NCBI GenBank assembly: GCA_030263715.1 | Contig: SZPM01000021.1 | Span: 1-38,541 of the forward strand | DNA length: 38,541 nucleotides | Direction: 5' to 3' | From: ATM1 sp003577165 | GTDB taxonomy: Bacteria > Armatimonadota > Fimbriimonadia > Fimbriimonadales > ATM1 | Shown: in pieces, positions 25,580 to 32,610 of the stretch | Numbering within the stretch: the stretch's first letter is position 1 | Layout: each line of letters begins with the position of its first letter | The notes under the pieces: generated by a model | Database searches by the model: none | What the model was told of the DNA's origin: nothing | The model's input: only the letters and a program-made list of their open reading frames with translations | Translations under genes and position numbers: made by a program

Positions 25580-25690
25580 ATTGCCGAATCCGGTGATCCA
25601 GGAACGGGGGAACCACAATTCGGGGTGAACCGCGCACCAGGCGCGGGGAGTAGTTTCGGCTCCAACCCGGCAGCTAACCTCGTAGGCACA
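25580..25690 (+). ncRNA. Cyclic-di-AMP riboswitch (ydaO/yuaA class)
   Basis: The conserved blocks of this class appear in order: GCCGAATCCGG (25583), CGGGGGAACCA (25605), CGGGGTGAA (25621), GAGTAG, and the near-invariant 3' block AACCCGGCAGCTAACCTCG followed by TAGGC (25664-25687). GCC at 25583-25585 pairs with GGC at 25685-25687 to close P1. The class binds c-di-AMP and usually turns off genes for potassium uptake, osmolyte uptake or synthesis, or cell-wall remodelling. Here it leads the opine dehydrogenase/B12/asparagine synthetase operon on the same strand, about 117 nt before the first start. Confidence 0.88.
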
Positions 25691-25698
25691 GCGAAACA

Positions 25699-25758
25699 CG
25701 GCGACTCGCAAGTTCGTGAAGTCGATCACGCGTATTCACGGCCGAGACGAAGTCGCCG
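25699..25758 (+). promoter_or_regulatory. Probable expression platform of the riboswitch
   Basis: CGGCGACT (25699-25706) and AGTCGCCG (25751-25758) are perfectly complementary over 8 bp. Inside, CGTGA-AGTCGA-TCACG forms another hairpin, and CGACT can alternatively pair with AGTCG at 25719-25723. These exclusive pairings could switch with P1. No T-run marks a classic terminator. Confidence 0.4.
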
Positions 25759-25806
25759 GTGGCTAACTGGCCCCTGGCTCGCCCTCTTTCGGCACAGGAA
25801 CTTGGA

Positions 25807-26985
25807 GTGAGCAAACGCGCCGGAGATTCCAGCCCGACGATCAGCGTCTTAGGCGCTGGGAGCGGCGGCATTACGATGGCCGCCGATCTCGCGATCCGCG
25901 GGTTTCGAGTGAACCTCTGGAATCGCAGTCTCGCCAGGATTCAACCACTCATCGCCAGCCCTCAGGTAAGACTCACCTCGGATCATCCTGGGCTGCCAAT
26001 CGGCACTGGCACTCTCAATCGTGTGACGACGGATCCCGCTGCCGCAGTCGCTGGCTCGTCATTGCTGATGGTCGTCGTGCCCGCAACTGGACACGCAAGC
26101 GTCGCCCGAGAGATCGCCCCTCACTTGACTGACGGACAGGTTCTCGTGCTGAACCCGGGAAGAACCGGGGGAGCCCTGGAGTTCCAGCACAGCCTTCGGC
26201 TTGCCGGATGCAGCGCCGACGTAATCGTCGCCGAGGCCCAAACGTTGCTCTATGCTTGCAGGTCTGACAACCCGGGACAGGCAAAGATCTTCGGGATCAA
26301 GAACAGCGTGCCCGTAGCAGCAATCCCAGCGCACAAAACACCTCAGGTCATTCGCACCCTGTCCACGGCCTTCGATTCATTCGTGCCAGGAGACAATGTG
26401 ATCAAGACGAGCCTCGACAACATCGGCGCAGTCTTCCATCCTGCGGTTACAGTCCTGAACTGTGCAAGGATCGAGTCCACTCACGGAGATTTTGAATTCT
26501 ACATCGATGGCATCACTCCATCTGTCGCACGCACTCTAGAACGAGTCGACAAGGAACGAGTTAGTGTGGGGGCCGCAATAGGCTTCAATTGCATGTCCGC
26601 AAGGGAGTGGCTCTACGTAGCGTACGGAGCGGCAGGCTCTACTCTATTCGATGCGATCCGCGCGAACGACGGCTACTACGGCATCCGCGCTCCCCACTCA
26701 CTCGACACCCGCTACTTGTCTGAGGACGTTCCAGCAAGTCTGGTGCCCATAGCCTCGTTGGGCGAAGAGTACGGCGCCCCCTGCCCAACCATCCGGTCCG
26801 TAATCGCTCTCGCGGAAGTGATCACTGGTGAGGCCTACTCTCAGACCGGGAGAACTGCTGAGTCCATGGGAATCAAAGGGCTCAGCCTGCTTGAGCTTCG
26901 GAGACTCGTTTTGGAGGGAGCCCCTGATCGCCCGTCCCACACGAACAACGGTCCTCGTTATGACGACCAGAGGGTAGACGCATGA
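25807..26985 (+). CDS. Opine (octopine/nopaline-type) dehydrogenase
   Basis: 392 residues from GTG at 25807, chosen because AGGA lies seven bases upstream and the upstream GTG at 25759 touches the leader stem. An N-terminal Rossmann NAD(P) site reads ISVLGAGSGGITMAADLA (about 12-29). The C-terminal octopine-DH domain has SLDNIGAVFHPAVTVLN with the conserved catalytic-type H211, and FYIDGITPSVARTLERVDKER. Such enzymes join an amino acid amine to a 2-oxo acid by reductive condensation. Both substrates are unknown. Its stop overlaps the next ATG by four bases, and a c-di-AMP riboswitch precedes it. Confidence 0.87.
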   Translation: MSKRAGDSSPTISVLGAGSGGITMAADLAIRGFRVNLWNRSLARIQPLIASPQVRLTSDHPGLPIGTGTLNRVTTDPAAAVAGSSLLMVVVPATGHASVAREIAPHLTDGQVLVLNPGRTGGALEFQHSLRLAGCSADVIVAEAQTLLYACRSDNPGQAKIFGIKNSVPVAAIPAHKTPQVIRTLSTAFDSFVPGDNVIKTSLDNIGAVFHPAVTVLNCARIESTHGDFEFYIDGITPSVARTLERVDKERVSVGAAIGFNCMSAREWLYVAYGAAGSTLFDAIRANDGYYGIRAPHSLDTRYLSEDVPASLVPIASLGEEYGAPCPTIRSVIALAEVITGEAYSQTGRTAESMGIKGLSLLELRRLVLEGAPDRPSHTNNGPRYDDQRVDA

Positions 26986-28901
26986 AGCGCATGGCACCTG
27001 CGCCTGGCGACGTTTTCGGACTACTCCACCCGTTCTCGGACGCGCACACTCTGGGCCTTGCTTCCGTAGCGCAGCTGCTTGAGGACTGCGGTTATCGGGC
27101 GGTCATCGGAGGCGAAGACTTGTGCCGCGCCGTCGAGGCAATCCGCCTGCCAGAGCACGCTGCAAAGGTACGACAGTGGATCGAGCAAAGGTCCATTGCC
27201 CACCTCGGATTCAGCTTTCGGCTCGACCCCGGTGCTGGCGCAACCAGGTTCGAGGAACTCGTCCACTTTCTGCGAGCCCACGGTCTCCTCGCCGAAGCAG
27301 GCGGCCCCGTACGCGGACTCTTTTTCGCCGGACTTCCTGCAACTTGTAAGCGGGTTGCGCGAGCCCTCGGAGATCGGGTTCAGACTTTCGACGGCAGTGA
27401 GACGCCTCGCGAAACGCTAATAAAGTTCGGGCTCTCCCCACGCAGTTTGCCAAGTGAATACCTGGCGGAGGACGAGTATGACGAGTCAAGGAGACAGTTC
27501 GCATCCGATCTGTTGAACCGGGAGGTGCCGGATCGTATCGCCCCGTTCGCCCATCACGATTATCCAGAATTCGGGAGCAGACGGGATACCCTAATCGCAA
27601 GACTCAAGTCTGCTCGAAATCGCGGCATCCTTCCCCTAATGAGGGCTCACGTAGGGCCGTACCATGCTGATCGCGAGTTAGCAGTGGAGCAGTTCCGTGA
27701 CTGGTGTGCTCGACTTGCCGATGATGGGTTCTTGGATGTGCTTTCCATCGGCACATCGCAGCTTACGCAGTCGCACTTCGGCCTCGACTGGAGCGGCCTT
27801 CCAAACGGCGGCGGCGTCCCGATCCAGAATGAAGCGGAGTATGTGTCCGTTTACGAGGCGAGTCGTCCAATGCTCCTTAGAACCTATGCAGGCACTCGGC
27901 TGGTAAACCGAATGGCGGTGCTCCACGAGCGAACCCTCAACATGGCTTGGCATGCGCTCTCCCTTTGGTGGTTCTCGCGAATTGACGGACGGGGGCCAAA
28001 CGATGTGCTCACCAACCTAAGGCAGCATTTCAGAACCCTGGCGTTCATCTCTAAAGTGAGTAAACCGTTCGAGCCAAACATTCCGCATCACTTCGCGTTT
28101 CGCGGTGCAGACGATGTGACCTACGTCGCCTCCGGCGTTTTGGCCGCTGGCGCCGCCAAGCGAGTTGGCATCCGATACCTAGTGCTTCAGAACATGCTGA
28201 ACACGCCGAGAAGCACATGGGGCATCCAGGACTTGGCAAAGGCTCGTGTCCTGCTCCGGCTGGTTCGAGAGATGGAGGATTCGTCATTTCGAGTCGTGTA
28301 TCAGCCTCGAGCTGGGCTTGACTACTTCTCCTCGGACCCGAATGTCGCCCGCTGCCAGTTGGCTGCAGTCAGCGCGCTTATGGACGACGTGGAGCCGGGG
28401 AACGACAACAGTCCAGATGTTGTCCACGTCGTTAGTTACTCGGAGGGTTACGAACTCGCAAACCCTGACGTCGTTAACGAAAGCGTACGGATCACGCGTG
28501 CCGCCATAGGTGAATATCGAGAGGCTCGTAAGCGAGGGAGGGCCTTCGACGTGGGCTCATCCAAGCTTTTGGCAGAGCGCACGGCACAACTAGAGCACGA
28601 GGTGCGGTTGGTGATGAAGGCAATGGAGCAATCCATTCCGGACCTATATAGTCCAATGGGATTGTATATTGCGCTTTGGGCAGGCTTCTTCCCCGTGCCC
28701 TACTTGTGGGAGTGTCGCGACGAGTTTGCGCATGCAACAACGTGGAAGACACGAGTCGATCGGGGAATGGTCAGGGTTGTGGATGATGACGGGCGCTTCA
28801 TCTCCACAGCGGAACGGCTGGCAGTGGCCTCCGAGGCTGCTCGTCGCTTTAGGGAGCCGAGCGGCGCGAACGGCCAAGCACTTACACTATCGGAGAACTA
28901 G
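26982..28901 (+). CDS. B12-binding protein with glutamate-mutase-like barrel
   Basis: 639 residues; no close family recognised by eye. The N-terminal 150 residues look like a cobalamin-binding Rossmann domain: SDAHTLGLASVAQLLEDCGY has the D-x-H-x-x-G motif, with H22 as the expected lower cobalt ligand, then GFSFR near 76-80 and GLFFAGLP near 112. Residues about 200-520 align in spacing with the TIM barrel of the glutamate mutase E subunit (DGFLDVLSIGTSQ, PMLLRTYAGTRL, YVASGVLAAGAAKRVGIRYL). This is a fused, reordered form of subunits that are normally separate. I infer a carbon-skeleton rearrangement of an amino acid. Coupled to the neighbouring genes: 4-bp overlap upstream, one base downstream. 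Confidence 0.55.
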   Translation: MKRMAPAPGDVFGLLHPFSDAHTLGLASVAQLLEDCGYRAVIGGEDLCRAVEAIRLPEHAAKVRQWIEQRSIAHLGFSFRLDPGAGATRFEELVHFLRAHGLLAEAGGPVRGLFFAGLPATCKRVARALGDRVQTFDGSETPRETLIKFGLSPRSLPSEYLAEDEYDESRRQFASDLLNREVPDRIAPFAHHDYPEFGSRRDTLIARLKSARNRGILPLMRAHVGPYHADRELAVEQFRDWCARLADDGFLDVLSIGTSQLTQSHFGLDWSGLPNGGGVPIQNEAEYVSVYEASRPMLLRTYAGTRLVNRMAVLHERTLNMAWHALSLWWFSRIDGRGPNDVLTNLRQHFRTLAFISKVSKPFEPNIPHHFAFRGADDVTYVASGVLAAGAAKRVGIRYLVLQNMLNTPRSTWGIQDLAKARVLLRLVREMEDSSFRVVYQPRAGLDYFSSDPNVARCQLAAVSALMDDVEPGNDNSPDVVHVVSYSEGYELANPDVVNESVRITRAAIGEYREARKRGRAFDVGSSKLLAERTAQLEHEVRLVMKAMEQSIPDLYSPMGLYIALWAGFFPVPYLWECRDEFAHATTWKTRVDRGMVRVVDDDGRFISTAERLAVASEAARRFREPSGANGQALTLSEN

Positions 28902-28902
28902 T

Positions 28903-30384
28903 ATGTGTGGACTTGTTGTTGCGCGATCAAGGCGGGCTGTTCAAGATGTCATCAAGATGCTCGACCGAGTTGCCCACCGCGGACCTGACGACGCGGGTAT
29001 GTCCGCTGCCGGCAAGTGGGCATTGGGCCACGCTCGCTTGGCGGTGCTCGACGTGAAGTCAGGCCAGCAGCCGATGCTTTCCCCGGATGGGTCAACGCAC
29101 ATTGTATACAACGGCGAGATCTACAACTTCCGCGAACTCGGACGGTCGCTCCCTGAGCTGAGAACTCGCTCGGATACCGAAGTGATCATGAAGCTTCACG
29201 CATCGGGCCGAGATCCCAGTTCCTGGATACAGGATCTGGACGGAATGTTCGCCTTCGCGATCGTCGATCCGAAAGGCCTGCTGCTCGCAAGGGATCCTCT
29301 CGGTATCAAGCCGCTGTACCTTGGATGGAAGGCCGAAAACCTATTCGTCGCCTCGGAGATCAAGGCGCTACTTCCTGTCGCGGACAAGATCGAGGAGTTT
29401 CCTCCGGGCACATACTACACGAGCGAGGGAGGATTCCGGGCTTACAATACGATCGACATCCCGCAGGAGTTTGAAGGGGACGCCGAAGGCGCCGCAGCTG
29501 AACTCCGATTACTCGTCGAACGCGCGGTCGCGACGCGATTGATCTCCGACGTCTCATTAGGGGTCTTTCTGAGCGGGGGCTTAGATTCGAGCATCATCGC
29601 GGCCGTGGCCAATAAGTGTACGCCAGGCATTAAGACGTTCTCTGTGGGCATCGAAGGCTCAGCCGACGTGGCAGCTGCGCGCCGGGTGGCTGACTTTCTT
29701 GGAACGGACCACTACGAGCGAACTTTCACCTTAGACGAAGCGATTCGGGTGCTGCCAAAGGCCATCTACCACCTGGAGTCGTTCGACGCATCTCTCGTGC
29801 GAAGCGCGGTCCCCAACTACCTGTTAGCAGAACTTGCCTCACAGCATGTCAAGGTTGCCCTCTCCGGCGAAGGCGCGGACGAGTTGTTCGGCGGATACGA
29901 TTACCTCAAGCATCTTCCTGACGAGGACCTCCAAGCTGAACTCGAGTTCATTACTCGTTCGCTCCACAAGACCAACCTGCTGCGATGCGACCGGATGAGC
30001 ATGGCGCACGGACTGGAGGTTCGAGTACCTCTGCTCGATGACCTAAGACTCGTCAGATTCGCCCTTTCGTTGCCCACTGCAATGAAGATCCACCCGGACT
30101 TCGGAGTCGAGAAGTGGATTCTCAGAAAGGCGTTCGAGTCGGATCTTCCCTCCGATATCGTGTGGCGGCCCAAAGAGAAGTTTGCTCAAGGAGCCGGTAT
30201 CGCCGCCCGATTAGCGGCATGGGCTCAGAGAACCTACACGCTGCCAAGCGCCGGCCGTGCGCTCGCAGAACTGCTCCGCTTCGGCATAAAGGACTCGGAA
30301 GAATACGCCTACTTCCGTATGTTCGCCGACAACTTTCCTCCGCGACGGGTAGGTTTGCTGATAGGCCGAAGTAGGAGTCGGTAA
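28903..30384 (+). CDS. asnB: Asparagine synthetase (glutamine-hydrolysing), short form
   Basis: 493 residues. Cys2 (MCGLVVARS) is the class II glutaminase nucleophile; RGPDDAG and NGEIYNF complete that site. The synthetase half has the PP-motif SGGLDSS at 224-230, SGEGADELFGGYDY and RVPLLD. E. coli AsnB is about 60 residues longer at the C-terminus. YHLESFDASLVRSAVPNYL replaces the ETYDVTTIRASTP segment near the aspartate site, so the acceptor acid may differ. The start is one base after the previous stop, so a longer frame from 28669 is rejected. It may amidate the product of the two upstream enzymes. Confidence 0.9.
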   Translation: MCGLVVARSRRAVQDVIKMLDRVAHRGPDDAGMSAAGKWALGHARLAVLDVKSGQQPMLSPDGSTHIVYNGEIYNFRELGRSLPELRTRSDTEVIMKLHASGRDPSSWIQDLDGMFAFAIVDPKGLLLARDPLGIKPLYLGWKAENLFVASEIKALLPVADKIEEFPPGTYYTSEGGFRAYNTIDIPQEFEGDAEGAAAELRLLVERAVATRLISDVSLGVFLSGGLDSSIIAAVANKCTPGIKTFSVGIEGSADVAAARRVADFLGTDHYERTFTLDEAIRVLPKAIYHLESFDASLVRSAVPNYLLAELASQHVKVALSGEGADELFGGYDYLKHLPDEDLQAELEFITRSLHKTNLLRCDRMSMAHGLEVRVPLLDDLRLVRFALSLPTAMKIHPDFGVEKWILRKAFESDLPSDIVWRPKEKFAQGAGIAARLAAWAQRTYTLPSAGRALAELLRFGIKDSEEYAYFRMFADNFPPRRVGLLIGRSRSR

Positions 30385-30396
30385 GTCACCCTGCGC

Positions 30397-30693
30397 CTAT
30401 CCGCCGGCGATGGCGCCGACGACCATGAAGGGCTCTTCGCCCTTCGCGACCGCGTCGGGGAGGGGGGCGTCGGTCGGATCCATCGAGATGTCCTGACCGC
30501 ACGCGAAGAAGCGGATGAACGGACGGCGGACGCGGGTCACATGATCGCGGATCGTTCCCCGAAGCGCGGGGTATGCCGCCTCCAACGCGTCGAGAACCGA
30601 ACTCGTCGTCACCGGTCCTTCGAATTCGAGACTGACTTCCCTTTCGATTCGAGCGAGGTTGCAGAGGTGATAGGGGAGAATGACGCGGATCAT
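30397..30693 (-). CDS. MoaD/ThiS-like ubiquitin-fold protein
   Basis: 98 residues ending in AIAGG, the C-terminal Gly-Gly that is adenylated and thiocarboxylated in sulfur carriers. The N-terminus (MIRVILPYHLCNLARIEREV) and GPVTTSSVLDALEAAYPAL match the MoaD/ThiS fold. No moaE or thiF is near. It follows the BNR-repeat gene by 73 bp in the same direction, so it may serve a different pathway than molybdopterin or thiamine. Confidence 0.82.
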   Translation of the reverse strand: MIRVILPYHLCNLARIEREVSLEFEGPVTTSSVLDALEAAYPALRGTIRDHVTRVRRPFIRFFACGQDISMDPTDAPLPDAVAKGEEPFMVVGAIAGG

Positions 30694-30766
30694 CGTCGCG
30701 CCTTCACCTCTGCGATTTCAGACCTTCGCGCGCGGGTGCGAATCCTTCCGGGGGGGAGAGACCGCA

Positions 30767-31933
30767 TCACGGCAGAGTCTGCACCTCGACCGAGAGCACG
30801 GATGGGAAGTCGCGGGCGATCGGATTCCATGTGTCGCCTCCGTCTGCGGACGCGTACACTTGGCCGCCCGTCGTGCCGAAGTAAATCCCGCACGGGTCGA
30901 GTCTGTCCACCGCCATCGCTTCGCGAAGTACGTTCACATAGCAGTCACTTTGCGGTAGTCCGTTGGTGAGGGCTTCCCATTCGTTGCCGCCGGTTCGGCT
31001 GCGATACACGCGGAGTTTGCCGTCGGGAACGTAGTGCTCGGAATCGCTCTTGATCGGCACCACGTAGATCGTTTCCGGCTCGTGCGCGTGCACGTCGATC
31101 GGGAATCCAAAGTCGGTGGGCAGATTGCCGCTCACCTCGTGCCACTGATCGCCAGCGTTGTCGCTTCGCATCACGTCCCAATGCTTCTGCATGAAGAGGA
31201 CGTCCGGACGAGACGGGTGAAATGCGATGCGGTGCACGCAGTGCCCGACTTCCGCATCCGGCACAGGCATGAAGTTGGATACGAGGCCCTTGTTGATGGG
31301 CTTCCATGTTTCACCGCCGTCGTCCGTTCGGAACGCTCCCGCCGCTGAGATCGCGACGAACATCCTCTTCGGGTTCGTCGGGTCTATGAGGATGGTGTGC
31401 AGGCACATCCCCCCCGCTCCCGGTTGCCAATCTTTGCCCGTCGTGTGCTTTCGGAGGCCGGAGATTTCCTGCCACGTCTTCGCGCCGTCCTTCGAGATGA
31501 AGATCGCCGCGTCTTCGACTCCCGCATACACCGTGTCCGGGTCGTCGAGAGAGGGCTCGAGATGCCAGACGCGCTTGAAGACCCAGGGGACTTCGCTTCC
31601 GTCGAAGGTCTTGTGCGTTCCCGGGACGCCATCGTAGACAAACTTGTTGCTTTCGCCGCCGGGGAAACCCCAGTCGGTCATGCGCTCTTCCTCGGTGCTG
31701 CCGGGGGTGATCCAAGTCTTGCCGCCGTCATCGGATCTCTGCATGACCTGGCCGAACCAGCCGTTGGACTGCGAGGCGTAGATGCGATCCGGGTCCACGG
31801 GCGATGCCTTGAGGTGGTAGATCTCCCATCCGCCGAAGAACGGGCCTTGAATGTCCCACTTGTCGCGCTTGCCGTCGGCGGTGCAGACGAAGGCTCCCTT
31901 TTTCGTGCCGACGAGGACTCTGACTTTGCTCAA
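30767..31933 (-). CDS. BNR/Asp-box repeat protein (beta-propeller)
   Basis: 388 residues without signal peptide. At least four Asp-box motifs: SDDGGKTW, TDDGGETW, SDNAGDQW and SADGGDTW, spaced as blades of a sortilin/exo-alpha-sialidase-type propeller. Catalytic sialidase residues are not evident, so this is probably a binding protein. The start is TTG at 31933, supported by AAGGAG six bases upstream (+ strand 31943-31948). MoaD/ThiS-like gene follows. Confidence 0.82.
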   Translation of the reverse strand: MSKVRVLVGTKKGAFVCTADGKRDKWDIQGPFFGGWEIYHLKASPVDPDRIYASQSNGWFGQVMQRSDDGGKTWITPGSTEEERMTDWGFPGGESNKFVYDGVPGTHKTFDGSEVPWVFKRVWHLEPSLDDPDTVYAGVEDAAIFISKDGAKTWQEISGLRKHTTGKDWQPGAGGMCLHTILIDPTNPKRMFVAISAAGAFRTDDGGETWKPINKGLVSNFMPVPDAEVGHCVHRIAFHPSRPDVLFMQKHWDVMRSDNAGDQWHEVSGNLPTDFGFPIDVHAHEPETIYVVPIKSDSEHYVPDGKLRVYRSRTGGNEWEALTNGLPQSDCYVNVLREAMAVDRLDPCGIYFGTTGGQVYASADGGDTWNPIARDFPSVLSVEVQTLP

Positions 31934-32113
31934 ATTGCTCTCCTTACTTCGCTGGGCGTCGGGCTTCGCTCGGGGGGTGTGCGCGCAGCCCTCGGGCCCG
32001 GTGCGCCGCGAAGGCCCTTATCGTAGCAAAGAATCGGCGCGGCGCGCCCGCGTTTTGGGGCGAACGGCCGGGCTCCTCCCCGGTCCGGCGGCGGCTGCGG
32101 ATTGGTCGAGGCG

Positions 32114-32281
32114 GGTTGCACGGGTGCACGGTGCACGCCTCCGCGTGAAGGAAAGCGTGCAGATTTTGGGTTGGTCGGACGGCGGTTGAATAGGGGCTGG
32201 CGGGGCTGCGGGGCGGCGGAATTCGCAAGGTTGCACGGGTGCACGGTGCACGCTCCGCGTGAAGGAAAGCGTGCAGATTTT
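32114..32281 (+). repeat. Two direct copies of a 53-54 bp palindrome-rich element
   Basis: Copy 1 is 32114-32167 and copy 2 is 32229-32281; they differ by a single inserted C. Each has GTGCACGGTGCAC, and TGCACGC pairs with GCGTGCA (7 bp, 15-base loop) followed by GATTTT. It could be a REP-like element, a dimer operator or a terminator-like hairpin. Flanks also share GGATTGGTCG/GGTTGGTCGG fragments. Confidence 0.75.
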
Positions 32282-32523
32282 CGCACGCCGGCTTCTGGCG
32301 GGCAGGGGTCGCAGTTCGGGGGCTATTGGGCCGGGTCACACCTATAGAGGACACGGGGCCGCCGGAGGTCAACCGTTTTCCCTGCGATGCGGCAAGCGGC
32401 CAGTTCGGGATCGCGCTTCATATGCGAGGTCGGGAGCTACCATCACGCACCCGGCAGGAGATCCTGCCAGTGAAGTCGGCTTCAGGAAGGACTGCAACCG
32501 GGTGGGCCGAATGGTGAGTCAAA

Positions 32524-32529
32524 TATAAA
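32524..32529 (+). promoter_or_regulatory. -10 element TATAAA before the glycosyltransferase operon
   Basis: TATAAA in an A-rich stretch. Transcription would start near 32536 and give a 75-nt leader. No -35 box seen. Confidence 0.45.
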
Positions 32530-32535
32530 GAAGAA

Positions 32536-32610
32536 AGGTGCCGGCCCAGAGGCCCCAGAGAGGGGCAAAGCCGCAGGGCGCAATCCGACGGGCCCGACTT
32601 CGGGAAGACA
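32536..32610 (+). promoter_or_regulatory. Structured 5' leader
   Basis: GGCCC (543-547, adding 32000) pairs with GGGCC (590-594) and closes a junction with hairpins GCCCC-AGAGA-GGGGC (552-566) and GCC-GCAG-GGC (570-579). CCCG-ACTT-CGGG (593-604) is mutually exclusive with the closing stem and lies next to the GTG at 32611. This looks like a switch, but I cannot match it to a known class. Confidence 0.4.

Larger units (their letters stand above)
31934..32610 (+). other. 677-bp intergenic region between divergent genes
   Basis: Without a convincing gene. It holds the ribosome binding site of the BNR gene, two copies of a GC-rich repeat (32114-32281), a TATAAA promoter and a structured leader before the giant glycosyltransferase. 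Short frames here are Arg/Pro-rich and repetitive. Confidence 0.6.

Noticed and set aside
25513..25689. N-terminal extension of the DUF389 protein
   Set aside because: It would be coded antisense to the riboswitch and looks unlike the family.
32548..32600. Cyclic-di-GMP-I (GEMM) riboswitch
   Set aside because: Only short string similarity. The required P2 helix with GNRA loop and the third helix are missing.
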